NCBI RefSeq assembly: GCF_002355595.1 | Contig: NZ_AP017422.1 | Coordinates: forward strand, 744,001-808,000 | Direction: 5' to 3' | Length of the DNA: 64,000 bases | From: Filimonas lacunae | GTDB lineage: Bacteria; Bacteroidota; Bacteroidia; Chitinophagales; Chitinophagaceae | Shown here: in pieces, positions 17,071-26,643 of the stretch | Position numbering within the stretch: position 1 is the stretch's first letter | Layout: each line of letters starts with the position of its first letter | Position numbers and translations under genes: made by a program | Notes under the pieces: model-generated | What the model saw: only the letters and a program-made list of their open reading frames with translations | Told to the model about the DNA's origin: nothing | The model's database searches: none

Positions 17071-18729
17071 ATGAGTGAAGAAAAAAGTCTTAATTTTTTA
17101 GAAGAGATTGTTGAAGAGGATCTGAAGTCCGGCAAGTATCCATCTATCCTTACGCGTTTTCCGCCTGAGCCTAACGGCTACCTGCACATAGGACATGCTA
17201 AAAGCATCTGTCTCAACTTTGGCCTGGCCAAAAAATATGGCGGAGCTACTAACCTGCGTTTTGATGATACTAACCCTGTTACAGAAGACACAGAGTATGT
17301 AGAAAGTATTAAGGCCGATATTCAATGGCTCGGTTTTACCTGGGCAAATGAACTATATGCCAGCGATTATTTTGAGCAGTTATACGCTTTTGCAGTGCAG
17401 CTGATTCAAAAAGGGCTTGCCTATGTGGATGACAGTACCAGCGAGCAAATTGCCGCTATGAAAGGCACGCCTACACAGCCTGGCACTGATAGTCCTTACC
17501 GCAGCCGCAGCGTGGAAGAAAACCTGCAGTTGTTTGCAGATATGCGCGCGGGTAAATATAAAGATGGTGAAAAGGTGTTAAGGGTACGTGTGGATATGAG
17601 CAGCCCTAACATGCACATGCGCGATCCTATTATCTACCGCATTAAGCATGCCCACCATCACCGCACGGGGGATGCCTGGTGCATTTATCCTATGTACGAC
17701 TTTGCCCATGGCCAAAGCGATAGCATAGAAAAGATTACGCACAGTATTTGTACGTTGGAATTTATTCCGCACCGCCCACTGTACGATTGGTTAATTCAAC
17801 AACTGGAAATTTTCCCCAGTCATCAATATGAGTTTGCACGCTTAAACCTTACCTATGCAGTCACCAGCAAAAGAAAGCTGCTGCAACTGGTTACGGAAAA
17901 GTTTGTAGACGGGTGGGACGACCCCCGTATGCCCACTATCAGTGGTATGCGCCGCAGGGGATACACGCCGGAAGGCATTCGCGAGTTTTGCGAAAGGATA
18001 GGGGTGGCCAAGCGCGATAACCTGATTGATGTGGGATTGCTGGAGTTTTGTGTGCGCGAGCATCTGAACAAAGAAGCACAACGCCGTATGGTGGTGTTTG
18101 ATCCACTGAAGGTGGTGATTACTAACTACGAAGGTGTGGAAATGATGCTGAGCGAAGACAATCCGGAAGATCCGAATACTACCCAAAGGGAAGTGCCATT
18201 CAGTAATGAGATTTATATAGAGCGGGAAGACTTTATGGAAAACCCGCCGAAAAAATATTTTCGCCTGGCTCCGGGACAAATGGTGCGTTTAAAAAGCGCT
18301 TACATTATCCAATGCGAAAAAGTAATCAAAGACGAAGCGGGCAATATTACCGAAGTACATTGTGTGTACCTCCCTAACAGTAAAAGTGGTGCAGATACAT
18401 CGGGCATTAATGTAAAAGGGACCCTGCATTGGGTAAGCATAGCACACGCTATTCATGCCGAAGTAAGGTTGTACGATCGTTTGTTTAAAGTGGAGAATGT
18501 TGCCAACGAAGAGGGCGATTTTAAAGATTATGTGAACCCCGAGTCGTTGCATGTGATACAGAATGCTTATGCCGAACCGGCTTTGGCTAATGCTAAATTC
18601 AGCGACCGCTACCAGTTTTTGCGTAAAGGCTATTTTTGTATGGATAAAGATACCAGCGAAGAAAAAATGGTATTTAACCGCGCTGTTACCTTAAAAGATG
18701 CCTGGGCTAAAGAAGTGAAAAAAGGATAA
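17071..18729 (+). CDS. glnS: Glutaminyl-tRNA synthetase
   Basis: 552 residues. A class I synthetase that charges tRNA-Gln with glutamine. The HIGH motif is in EPNGYLHIGHAKS (~30-42) and the KMSKS-type loop is VTSKRKLLQLV (~268-278); RFDDTNP and DFAHGQSDSIEKITHS are GlnRS/GluRS-I hallmarks. The C-terminal half has the anticodon-binding beta barrels typical of GlnRS (NPPKKYFRLAPGQMVRLKSAYII). Having glnS means the organism does not need transamidation for Gln-tRNA. Two tRNA-Gln genes lie further along in the same window (58.4-58.6 kb). Confidence 0.97.
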   Translation: MSEEKSLNFLEEIVEEDLKSGKYPSILTRFPPEPNGYLHIGHAKSICLNFGLAKKYGGATNLRFDDTNPVTEDTEYVESIKADIQWLGFTWANELYASDYFEQLYAFAVQLIQKGLAYVDDSTSEQIAAMKGTPTQPGTDSPYRSRSVEENLQLFADMRAGKYKDGEKVLRVRVDMSSPNMHMRDPIIYRIKHAHHHRTGDAWCIYPMYDFAHGQSDSIEKITHSICTLEFIPHRPLYDWLIQQLEIFPSHQYEFARLNLTYAVTSKRKLLQLVTEKFVDGWDDPRMPTISGMRRRGYTPEGIREFCERIGVAKRDNLIDVGLLEFCVREHLNKEAQRRMVVFDPLKVVITNYEGVEMMLSEDNPEDPNTTQREVPFSNEIYIEREDFMENPPKKYFRLAPGQMVRLKSAYIIQCEKVIKDEAGNITEVHCVYLPNSKSGADTSGINVKGTLHWVSIAHAIHAEVRLYDRLFKVENVANEEGDFKDYVNPESLHVIQNAYAEPALANAKFSDRYQFLRKGYFCMDKDTSEEKMVFNRAVTLKDAWAKEVKKG

Positions 18730-18738
18730 TCTTATTGC

Positions 18739-19368
18739 TTATAAATGACCGTTTTCAAAGGCCCATCTAATCAGGTGGGCCACATTTTTTAAGCCTGTTT
18801 TCAACAGCACATTCTTGCGATGGCTTTCTACTGTGTTGACACTGATAAATAAACTGGCGGCAATTTCTTTGGTGTTCATGCCTTCTGCAATCAGCTTCAG
18901 CACATCTTTTTCGCGTGGCGTTAATATTACATCCGGTTGGTGGTTGCGGCCCAGCATGTTTTGCAGAATGCTGTCGCTTACCTGCGACGAAAAATAGGTG
19001 CCCCCGTTTACAATAGAATAAATAGCTGTTTTTAACTCCTCATCGCTGGCGCTTTTTAATATATACCCTTCTACACCTGCTTCAATCAGTTTTTCCAGGT
19101 ATACTCTTTTGGCATGCATGGAAATGATCAGGATTTTAATTTCGGGGTAGCGCTTTTTTACTTCTGCCGATAATTCTACGCCATCCATCTCTTTCATTCC
19201 TATATCCATCAGCAACAAGTCGGGGTGCTGTGTTTCCAGTTGTTCCAGCAGTGCTTTGCCACTGTTGGCAAAGCCCATAACGTTATAGTCATTGGCGCGC
19301 AGTAAAGCCGTTAGTCCTTCTATAAAAAGCTGGTGGTCGTCTACTATTATAATTGAAAAATTGTTCAT
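18739..19368 (-). CDS. NarL/FixJ-family response regulator
   Basis: 209 residues. The receiver domain has IIIVDDHQLF and phospho-acceptor Asp55 in LLLMDIGMKEMDG. The C-terminal LuxR-type helix-turn-helix reads LTPREKDVLKLIAEGMNTKEIA and SVNTVESHRKNVLLKTG. It follows its cognate TPR kinase with a 15-bp gap on the minus strand. The 3' end of the gene includes a stem-loop that could also stop transcription from glnS, since the two stops are only 9 bp apart. Confidence 0.95.
   Translation of the reverse strand: MNNFSIIIVDDHQLFIEGLTALLRANDYNVMGFANSGKALLEQLETQHPDLLLMDIGMKEMDGVELSAEVKKRYPEIKILIISMHAKRVYLEKLIEAGVEGYILKSASDEELKTAIYSIVNGGTYFSSQVSDSILQNMLGRNHQPDVILTPREKDVLKLIAEGMNTKEIAASLFISVNTVESHRKNVLLKTGLKNVAHLIRWAFENGHL
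18762..18791 (+). terminator. glnS terminator-like hairpin inside the convergent regulator gene
   Basis: GGCCCATCT and AGGTGGGCC pair around AATC and are followed by ACA and a run of six T on the + strand. The hairpin lies inside the last codons of the opposing response-regulator gene, so the same bases serve as coding sequence and as a likely terminator. Confidence 0.5.
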
Positions 19369-19383
19369 GTAGTCATCTATAAG

Positions 19384-21231
19384 TTATGCAATAGGAATGC
19401 GGAAAAAAAAGGAAGTGCCATTGCCGGGCGACGATTCAATATCCAGTGTGGCATTGATTTTATGGGCGCGTGCTTCTATGTTGGTTAAGCCTATGCCTTT
19501 GGCCCGCTGCGACATATCAAAGCCCACTCCGTTATCTTCAACGGTAAGTACCAGCACTTCTTCTTCGGTAAGGCACTGTACATACAGCTCGCTTGCCTGA
19601 CTATGTTTTAAAGCATTGGTGGTTAGCTCCCGCACAATATAATATACTTCTTCCGCCTTTTGTTTAGGTAAACGGTTAACGCCCTGTAAATTCATCACTA
19701 CCTGCATAGTACCTGAACTTTCAATGGTTTCTCTTAAATCGGACAGGGCTTCTGCCAAACCGTATTTGTGCAAAATGCCTACAGACATGTTATGCGAAAT
19801 ACCTCTTACGTCTTTTAAAGCATCTTGCAATAACAGGTCTATTTTCTGTGAGTGATCGGACAGTTGTTCGTCTTTAACATACACGCTTTGTATTAAAAAC
19901 TTTAATGAAGCCAATGTGCCGCCCAGCCTGTCGTGCAGCTCCATGGAAATACGCTGCCGTTCAGCTTCCTGCCCTTCCAGCATGGCAATATTACTTTTTA
20001 GTTCCTGCTCACGAATCAATTGCTCGTTTTCTTTATGTTTTAAAGCTGATAACTGGTCGGCTATCATCCGTTTTTTGCGGCTGGCGCTCAGTAAAAAGAA
20101 ACCCAGGGTAGTGATGGAGATGGCTATAAATATAAGCAGGTAAATAACCAGGCGGTTGCGGTGGTTTAATTTGGAAAGGGTTAAAGTTCTTTCTTTCTCA
20201 TGTTTTAAAGCTTGCTCCTTTTTCTCTGTTTCATATTTTTCTTTCACATCATCGATTGCTTTCTGGGTGGCAATGTTGAAAATGCTGTCGTGTACTAAGT
20301 CGTGCTTTTTGTAGTTGATATTTGCTTTTTCGTATTGATGTAATTTCTCATAAGCGTAGGCCAGGTGTATATAAGTCCACTCCAGGTGTTCCAGGGACTG
20401 ACCATCTTCAACCGCTGCAAGGCTTTGGTTAAAGTATTTGATGGCCCCAGGTATGTCGTTTTGGTTATAAGCTATAGATCCCAGGTTAAATGTAGCTTCT
20501 GCAATACCATGGGGGTTCTCCAGCTCTTCAAATGATTCCAGCGCTTTTTTATACCAGCTGATGGCTTCTGTATAATTATCTTGTTGCCAGTAAATATTAC
20601 CCAGGTTATTGGTAACCTGGGCAATATTTAAGGTATTGTGCATGTTTTGGGCTACCAGTAGCGACTTTTTCAGGTAAAAGATAGCCGAATCTGGCTTGCC
20701 CAGTGCACGAAAAGTTGTGCCTAGCCCGTTATAAGTACTAACCAGGTACTGTTCATTTTTTAATGAAAGCCTTAACCAATAAGATTGCCTGTAATATCTC
20801 AGGGCATCTTCATTCCTGTCAGTATTTTTGTATGTCATAGCCAGCATCTCATAACACCTGGAAAGTTGCAGTGGATTGTTGTTACTTTTCTCCAGCATTT
20901 CGGCGGCACGGTAAAAGTAGTTAACGGCTTCAGAGTTGTTGTTATTCTTAAAACAAGCCACTCCTATTCCATACAAAGCGTAGGGAATAGCTGTAGTGAG
21001 ATGATGCTTTTCTGCATATTCGTAATACAACTTTTCATACCTGAACAGTGTATCCGGCGAACAGTCTGGCAGCTGGGTCAGCTTTATAAATAAATGCAAC
21101 CTGCTGGTGTCTGGTTTGGGTAAACGCAGTAATTGCTGTATGCTATCAATATACAAAGATGATTGCGCATGAGTAACAGATACTGTGCACACTAATACAA
21201 TAAACAGGAAAAGGGTATATGCTTTTTTCAT
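19384..21231 (-). CDS. TPR-domain sensor histidine kinase (NarX/LiaS class)
   Basis: 615 residues. Signal-like N terminus (YTLFLFIVLVCTVSVTHAQ), about six TPR units (~60-300; e.g. QVTNNLGNIYWQQDNYTEAISWYKKALESF), one membrane helix (VIYLLIFIAISITTLGFFLL, ~365-385), a coiled coil, a HisKA_3 domain with RQRISMELHDRLGG (His near 433) and a HATPase with ELTTNALKHS and VEDNGVGFD. The periplasmic TPR region is probably the sensor. It is operonic with the NarL-type regulator downstream, which is expected to be its phosphorylation partner. Confidence 0.95.
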   Translation of the reverse strand: MKKAYTLFLFIVLVCTVSVTHAQSSLYIDSIQQLLRLPKPDTSRLHLFIKLTQLPDCSPDTLFRYEKLYYEYAEKHHLTTAIPYALYGIGVACFKNNNNSEAVNYFYRAAEMLEKSNNNPLQLSRCYEMLAMTYKNTDRNEDALRYYRQSYWLRLSLKNEQYLVSTYNGLGTTFRALGKPDSAIFYLKKSLLVAQNMHNTLNIAQVTNNLGNIYWQQDNYTEAISWYKKALESFEELENPHGIAEATFNLGSIAYNQNDIPGAIKYFNQSLAAVEDGQSLEHLEWTYIHLAYAYEKLHQYEKANINYKKHDLVHDSIFNIATQKAIDDVKEKYETEKKEQALKHEKERTLTLSKLNHRNRLVIYLLIFIAISITTLGFFLLSASRKKRMIADQLSALKHKENEQLIREQELKSNIAMLEGQEAERQRISMELHDRLGGTLASLKFLIQSVYVKDEQLSDHSQKIDLLLQDALKDVRGISHNMSVGILHKYGLAEALSDLRETIESSGTMQVVMNLQGVNRLPKQKAEEVYYIVRELTTNALKHSQASELYVQCLTEEEVLVLTVEDNGVGFDMSQRAKGIGLTNIEARAHKINATLDIESSPGNGTSFFFRIPIA

Positions 21232-21285
21232 CAGTAGTTAGTCAGTAAAGGCTAAAGTACATATTCCATCCGGGTATGCATAATA

Positions 21286-21735
21286 CTAATTAGGTATAAT
21301 GTTCGAATCCATTACCACCTTACCTACCAGCCTTCCGCCGCCTACGCCGTCATCGTTGCCCGCCTGGCTTACTATCGGGTCTGCCTCGTACTGAGAAACT
21401 GAAATTTCAATAGGGTTAGATACAACCAGTAATTCAGAAGGGTCTACTGTAAAGCTGATCATGGCCAGGCGCATTTCCTGAGCGTTCAGATCCGGATAAA
21501 GGGTAAGCGTGCAGTAAAACTTTTTGTAAACCGGATCAAAAACGATCTCCTGTGGTAAGGATACCATAATGCCGCCCGGAATAGGTAATAAAATGGTGTA
21601 AGATGCTTTGTCTTCGTTGCCCTCGGTATAAGCAGCAGGCTGATAAACGTTACCACCTGAAAAGCCTAAAAGGGGATAAGATTCAGGAAGGGTAGTGTAG
21701 ACAATACGGGGGTTTAACACTGGATAAAGGCTCAT
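21286..21735 (-). CDS. Hypothetical protein, 149 residues
   Basis: No family is recognised. The protein is rich in beta-strand-type sequence (YTILLPIPGGIMVSLPQEIVFDP, LTLYPDLNAQEMRLAMISFTV) and ends with a Gly-rich segment (AGNDDGVGGGRLVGKVV). There is no signal peptide or membrane helix. It lies 54 bp upstream of the TPR kinase gene on the same strand and is divergent from the transglutaminase-like gene at 22078, so it may share a control region with it. Confidence 0.55.
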   Translation of the reverse strand: MSLYPVLNPRIVYTTLPESYPLLGFSGGNVYQPAAYTEGNEDKASYTILLPIPGGIMVSLPQEIVFDPVYKKFYCTLTLYPDLNAQEMRLAMISFTVDPSELLVVSNPIEISVSQYEADPIVSQAGNDDGVGGGRLVGKVVMDSNIIPN

Positions 21736-22077
21736 TTGTTTTTTAAATTTTAGATGTTAAAAAATAAAAATACTATTTTTTTATAGTCAGCGTGTTATCA
21801 TAAGGCCATCATTATAATATGTTTACGAATATCGCAAACAGTTTAATTGCATGAAGTACGGAAGAAGTGGAGTGCCTAACGGTTTTCCGGTAGATGAAAA
21901 ATGCCGGTTAACCGTGTTATTGTTTTGAGCAAATCGTTTCAACTTTATAGCAGTAACAGTAAATGGCAATAGCGTCTTTTAACTGCGAAATAACCAACTA
22001 ACTAAAGATAACATGCCGCATGGTTATAAACAAATATTTATAACACGGGTTGCATGCGATTGTAAATCCAATATGAT
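21736..22077. other. A/T-rich divergent control region without genes
   Basis: 342 bases between two divergent starts with no coding frame I can support. It contains an imperfect inverted repeat, ACGGTTTTCCGG (21879-21890) with CCGGTTAACCGT (21904-21915), and GTTATAAA (22023-22030) with TTTATAAC (22037-22044), the latter about 35 bp upstream of the gene at 22078. Either could be an operator. Confidence 0.45.
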
Positions 22078-23973
22078 ATGGTAGCCACTTTATTAAAACC
22101 CAAACCATCTGCTACCCTGGATGTGCAACTTATAGCCGTTCAGGCACACAATAATATTGTGTTGTCGCAAAACGGTCAACTTATTAATCCGCATTTGTCA
22201 CTATGGAACAATAAGAACATATGTACCGCGCCGGTACCTGTAGCATTTAATATCGGGTGCAACACACGCCCGCAATTAGCTATACAGCTGGCGGTTGGCG
22301 GCAATGCAACAAGGCAAGGGGTGCTTGAAGTACTTGCCGCCAACGGTACCTTATTGTTTTATGGCGAATATACCAGTGATACTATAGTAGCAACTGCTTG
22401 TTATATACCCGAAGCCCTTGCCCAGCTGCAGGATGATTTGTTGTATATGCAACTGGTATTGAACAACGGTCATGTAATACCGTTGGGAACTATACCTGTA
22501 GAAATGTATTGGATAAACCTATGCGAGCTACCAGATGCAGTACACAAAAATGGCACGCCAGTGGAGCTGTTAAACACTTTGTGCGAAGCAGTAACACTGG
22601 CCAGCTATTTTCCGGCAGAGGCTGCCTATATGTATCCCGTTCAATCTATTGTACAAAGTATTTTTAATACATCTTCGCCCGTTTTAGATATCCATACCGC
22701 AGCTGCACGTTTTGTAACAGTGAATAGCTTTAACCAGGTTACATTACACTATAACGCTTATTTTGCCGCAGGCAAAAGCAGCAAGGCCGTTGCTAACAGT
22801 TACGATAAAGCAGCCTTGCTGCAATACATGCTGCAATGTTATGGTTACCGTACTTATTATTGTTTATTGCAGCAGGCTGGCTTTGTTAGCCCTACCAGAA
22901 TAGCGGGGCATGAACTGCTAAACAGTACTTTTAGTGGCAATAAGCCCGCAATGGTTGCTACTAGGGCTACAGAAGAGCCCACTACATCTTGGGATAATCA
23001 TGCTTTCGTGTATCTGCCTGCTTATGGGGTAGTTGCTGATGCAGCACTGGGGCCACATATGGGTTATGAAATGATGCCCGATTATATTGAGCAAACCATA
23101 GACAACGCCGCTAACATTCGCCATAAAAGAAAAGCGGTGACTGAAGATGATGTAATGCAGTATACCGGGGTGGTAAGTGTAGATGAAATATATAGTTTAC
23201 ACCGCAAGCCCGATTTACCACATACAAACGCTTTTATCTCTCAAACGGGTTTTTCAGCTGCCCGTTTTTTATCACAGGCGCAACAGGTCATTGCAGGTAA
23301 ATGGCCTGAGCCTGCGGCTATTCCTTATATTAAAGGCGCGTGGGTTACCAGTTATACAGAAGTAGTGCCGGGTAAGGAAGAGGTGCTGAAAATATGGATG
23401 TTGCAACGTGGGGAGGATATGCTGATGGTGAAGCTGTATGTGAGCAGCGGAGGCAACGCTTTGGCTTATAACCGTTTTGTGGCACAGGGAAGTTTAACGC
23501 AGTGTGAAGAGCTGGCCTTACAGGTAGATAACAGCGTGGCCGCGCATTGTGCAGTGAGTAGTAACAGCACATCTGATAACCGTTACTTATGTATTTTTCA
23601 TAACGCCGTTTTGGACATCACTTGTTCCAATACTGCCATCAACCTGTCGGAGATAGCAGCCTGGTATATTCACTGGGCCAGTAATCACCTGGTAAATCAT
23701 GTACAGAATTGTTTGCCTGGCACCAGTTTTCAATGTAAAGGAAACGGAGCCATCGCAGGCGCTCAATTTATAATTTCATTGGATTCCTTTGAAAACACCC
23801 TGTTGCATTTTTCACAAACCGGTAATGGCTTGCGGTTACTGAACCGCGAGCCGCATTACCTGGTATTTGAAGTGCAGCATCCGTCCATCGCCATCTTAGA
23901 CGTAATAGTGATGGATAGCGCCACGTTATTGGTGAACGCCACCAGGGTATTGCCGGCATTTACAGCTCAATAG
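22078..23973 (+). CDS. Transglutaminase-like domain protein, probable catalytic Cys lost
   Basis: 631 residues, no signal peptide. The middle (~190-340) matches a transglutaminase-like fold: NSYDKAALLQYMLQCYGYRTYYC corresponds to the usual GDCKDKATLL segment, and DNHAFVYLPAYGVVADAAL supplies the His (308) and Asp (321). At the position of the nucleophilic Cys the sequence has Ser241/Tyr242, so peptidase or transglutaminase activity is doubtful. The N-terminal part is beta rich and DUF3857-like in outline (inference), and the C-terminal ~200 residues are unassigned. It is divergent from the 149-residue hypothetical protein and precedes tilS by 23 bp. Confidence 0.55.
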   Translation: MVATLLKPKPSATLDVQLIAVQAHNNIVLSQNGQLINPHLSLWNNKNICTAPVPVAFNIGCNTRPQLAIQLAVGGNATRQGVLEVLAANGTLLFYGEYTSDTIVATACYIPEALAQLQDDLLYMQLVLNNGHVIPLGTIPVEMYWINLCELPDAVHKNGTPVELLNTLCEAVTLASYFPAEAAYMYPVQSIVQSIFNTSSPVLDIHTAAARFVTVNSFNQVTLHYNAYFAAGKSSKAVANSYDKAALLQYMLQCYGYRTYYCLLQQAGFVSPTRIAGHELLNSTFSGNKPAMVATRATEEPTTSWDNHAFVYLPAYGVVADAALGPHMGYEMMPDYIEQTIDNAANIRHKRKAVTEDDVMQYTGVVSVDEIYSLHRKPDLPHTNAFISQTGFSAARFLSQAQQVIAGKWPEPAAIPYIKGAWVTSYTEVVPGKEEVLKIWMLQRGEDMLMVKLYVSSGGNALAYNRFVAQGSLTQCEELALQVDNSVAAHCAVSSNSTSDNRYLCIFHNAVLDITCSNTAINLSEIAAWYIHWASNHLVNHVQNCLPGTSFQCKGNGAIAGAQFIISLDSFENTLLHFSQTGNGLRLLNREPHYLVFEVQHPSIAILDVIVMDSATLLVNATRVLPAFTAQ

Positions 23974-23996
23974 CAGGTTTTTGTGCATATTGCACT

Positions 23997-25358
23997 ATGA
24001 ATGTGCCGGAACGTTTTATGCAAAGCTGGAAACAAAGGTTTCCACACCTCCCTTCAGGGCAGTGTCATGTGCTGCTGGCAGTAAGTGGAGGAATAGACAG
24101 TGTGGTGCTTGCCCACCTGTTACACATCGCTTCTATTAATTTTACCATACTTCATTGCAATTTTGGTTTACGGGGCCAGGAAAGCATACGGGACGAGGAA
24201 TTTGTGAGGTCGTTAGGCCAGCAGTTCCAGGTTCCTGTATGGGTGCAACCTTTTAACACGGTCCAGTGGGCGCAGCAACATAAAATGGCTATCCAGGAAG
24301 CGGCCCGGGTGTTGCGTTATAACTGGTTTGCACAAATGGCGCGCGAAAAAGAAGCGGCAGGGCCGGTGGCCATAGCTACTGCACATCATGCCAATGACAA
24401 TATCGAAACACTACTGATGAATTTTTTCAGGGGCACAGGTATTCAGGGGCTGCATGGTATACAACCGATGCAGGGCAACCTTATCCGGCCCTTGCTGTTT
24501 GCTACACGCGAAGAGATTGTACAATACGCTGCACAGCATGGCTTGCAATGGGTGGAAGATTCTTCCAATGCTTCTGAAAAATATACCCGTAACTATTTCC
24601 GGCTACAACTGATTCCGGCATTGAAAAACATTTTTCCCGCGGTGGAAGATAATTTACTGCATAATATAGAAAGGTTTAATGAAGTTGAAATGCTATACAC
24701 ACAGGCCGTAACGCAGCAGCTCGCAAAGCTGGTAGAACACAAAGGCAACGAAATACATATTCCCATATTTAAGCTGTTGAAAACAGAACCCATGCACACG
24801 CTGTTGTGGGAAATAATACGCCCCTGCCAGTTTACAGCCGCACAGGTAGAGGAAGTGAAAAAGCTGATGTATACCGGGCACAACGGCAGTTATATTGCAT
24901 CGCCCACACACCGCATTATTAAAAACCGCAACTGGCTGATTATTGCCCCGGCAGTAACAGAAACGGCCAAACATGTGGTAGTGGAACAGCAGGGCAGTGT
25001 GGTAGTGTTTAAAGAAGGCACTTTGCTTACGGCTTTACAGGTAGCGCAGCCGGCCGAAGCCGAAACACAAAACAGCCCACTGGTGGCTATGCTGGACGCT
25101 AAAGACATTGAGTTTCCTTTATTGCTCAGGCCCTGGAAGCAAGGTGATTATTTTTACCCGTTGGGCATGCAGAAAAAGAAAAAGATCAACCGGTTTTTAA
25201 TAGATCAGAAACTGTCTGCTACCGACAAAGAGAAAGTGTGGGTGCTGGAAATGAATCAGAAAATTATATGGATAGTAGGAAGAAGAATAGACAATAGGTT
25301 TAAAGTAAAACCTGCTACGCAAAACGTGCTGATATGCACTTATCAACCCATTGGCTAA
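23997..25358 (+). CDS. tilS: tRNA(Ile)-lysidine synthase
   Basis: 453 residues. TilS converts the wobble C of tRNA-Ile(CAU) to lysidine using ATP and lysine, so that AUA is read as Ile. The PP-loop motif SGGIDSVVLAH is at residues 30-40, followed by HCNFGLRGQES and HHANDNIETLLMNFFRGTGIQGLHG, which are typical. The C-terminal TilS domain (PLLLRPWKQGDYFYPLGM, KKKINRFLIDQKL) is present, so the protein is full length. It overlaps a 12-bp inverted repeat at its 3' end and converges on the rhomboid gene. Confidence 0.97.
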   Translation: MNVPERFMQSWKQRFPHLPSGQCHVLLAVSGGIDSVVLAHLLHIASINFTILHCNFGLRGQESIRDEEFVRSLGQQFQVPVWVQPFNTVQWAQQHKMAIQEAARVLRYNWFAQMAREKEAAGPVAIATAHHANDNIETLLMNFFRGTGIQGLHGIQPMQGNLIRPLLFATREEIVQYAAQHGLQWVEDSSNASEKYTRNYFRLQLIPALKNIFPAVEDNLLHNIERFNEVEMLYTQAVTQQLAKLVEHKGNEIHIPIFKLLKTEPMHTLLWEIIRPCQFTAAQVEEVKKLMYTGHNGSYIASPTHRIIKNRNWLIIAPAVTETAKHVVVEQQGSVVVFKEGTLLTALQVAQPAEAETQNSPLVAMLDAKDIEFPLLLRPWKQGDYFYPLGMQKKKKINRFLIDQKLSATDKEKVWVLEMNQKIIWIVGRRIDNRFKVKPATQNVLICTYQPIG

Positions 25359-25373
25359 TGAGTTGATAAGTGC
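25336..25373. terminator. 12-bp perfect inverted repeat between convergent genes
   Basis: GCACTTATCAAC (25336-25347) and its exact reverse complement (25362-25373) flank a 14-nt loop that contains the tilS stop. No T tract follows, so it may act as a bidirectional or Rho-assisted terminator. Confidence 0.45.
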
Positions 25374-25381
25374 AGAGGCGA

Positions 25382-26035
25382 TTAATGAAACTTAGCGCTG
25401 ATATATCCCGAAACCTGTTCTGCAAAATTGCTGAGCACCTTGTAGTCGCTCAATACATAACAGGTGAATATTAAAAAAGCTACTCCATAAATAGCACCCC
25501 ATATGTGCGCGGAGTGGTTAATATGACTATCGGCTCTTTTAGCCAGTACAGAAGATATTACCAGGTAAATAATAGCGAATAAGAAACCGGGAATATAAAA
25601 AGGCAGAAAGATAAAGCCGATGCCGGTGGTTGGCTCCAGGAACATAAAGCAGAACGATACTGCCGATATGGCGCCAGATGCACCTAAGCTTCTGTAACCG
25701 TTGTTGGTTTTATGCTGTGCATACGTGGGCATTAAACAGGCAGCCAGTGAAGTAAGATACATCAGCAGATATATCAACCTGCCCTGTGCGCCAAATATGT
25801 ATATAAACTTCTGTTCCACAATAGGGCCAAACAGGTACAACGAATACATGTTAAAGGCCAGGTGCGCAATATCGGCATGAATAAAGCCGCAGGTAATAAA
25901 GCGGTACCATTGTTTGCGGTAGTACACAGCCGGCGGATCGAATATTAAAGCGTCTTCCAGTTCGTAGCTGTTAAACTTCATAATAGATATAACTACTGTA
26001 ATGGCAATAATGATAATGGTAATGCTCAGGCTCAT
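25382..26035 (-). CDS. Rhomboid family intramembrane serine protease
   Basis: 217 residues with about six membrane helices. The catalytic Ser120 lies in RSLGASGAIS (GxSG motif) and His177 in SAHIWGAIYG; FIHADIAHLAFNMYSLYLFG is the conserved HxxxxHLxxNM helix. Rhomboids cut single-pass membrane proteins within the bilayer; the substrate is not known. It ends close to tilS (convergent) and begins 34 bp downstream of rlmH on the same strand. Confidence 0.93.
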   Translation of the reverse strand: MSLSITIIIIAITVVISIMKFNSYELEDALIFDPPAVYYRKQWYRFITCGFIHADIAHLAFNMYSLYLFGPIVEQKFIYIFGAQGRLIYLLMYLTSLAACLMPTYAQHKTNNGYRSLGASGAISAVSFCFMFLEPTTGIGFIFLPFYIPGFLFAIIYLVISSVLAKRADSHINHSAHIWGAIYGVAFLIFTCYVLSDYKVLSNFAEQVSGYISAKFH

Positions 26036-26069
26036 ATAAAAAGTGTAAACGGTCGGGTATGATAATATG

Positions 26070-26543
26070 TTAAACGTGATGATACTTTTCGTTACGCAAT
26101 ATAGTGCAGGCCCTGTATACCTGCTCGGCCAGTACCAGCCGCACCAGCATATGTGGCAGCACCAGCTTACTCAGGCTCCACACAAAATTGGCGCGTTTGG
26201 TAATACTATCGTCTACACCAAAAGCGCCGCCTATTAAAAATACCAGGCGCTTGCTGCTTTCATTGGCTTTTTGCTGTATCAGTTTTGCCAGCTCGGGCGA
26301 AGACAGTTGTTTACCTCTTTCGTCCAGTAAAATCAGCTGATCGTCGGGCTGTAATGCCTGTAATATCAGGGCCGCTTCCTGCTTTTTCAACTCGGCTTCC
26401 TGCATTACACCTGCATTTTTGGGCGGGGCAATAATTTGCCAGCTTACCGGAAAATACCGGGTAATACGGTCGGTAAAGTCCTCCACACCCTGCTTTACAT
26501 ACGCCTCATGGGCTTTGCCTACGGAATAGAAAAGTATTTTCAC
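26070..26543 (-). CDS. rlmH: 23S rRNA (pseudouridine1915-N3)-methyltransferase
   Basis: 157 residues, the standard length of this SPOUT methyltransferase, which methylates pseudouridine 1915 in helix 69 of 23S rRNA using SAM. LLDERGKQLSSPELAKLIQ, FLIGGAFGVDDSI and SLSKLVLPHMLVRLVLAEQVYRACTILRNEKYHH are the family's core and form the trefoil-knot cofactor pocket. It is divergent from the MG2-like gene and upstream of the rhomboid gene. Confidence 0.97.
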   Translation of the reverse strand: MKILFYSVGKAHEAYVKQGVEDFTDRITRYFPVSWQIIAPPKNAGVMQEAELKKQEAALILQALQPDDQLILLDERGKQLSSPELAKLIQQKANESSKRLVFLIGGAFGVDDSITKRANFVWSLSKLVLPHMLVRLVLAEQVYRACTILRNEKYHHV

Positions 26544-26643
26544 ACAGGCAAGATAGGTAATAGTTGTAATTGGCCAACCATCCTATACTGTCCTGAAATG
26601 GGTTTCTTCCATCGGTAAATGATTTATATTCGAAACCTGTCAT

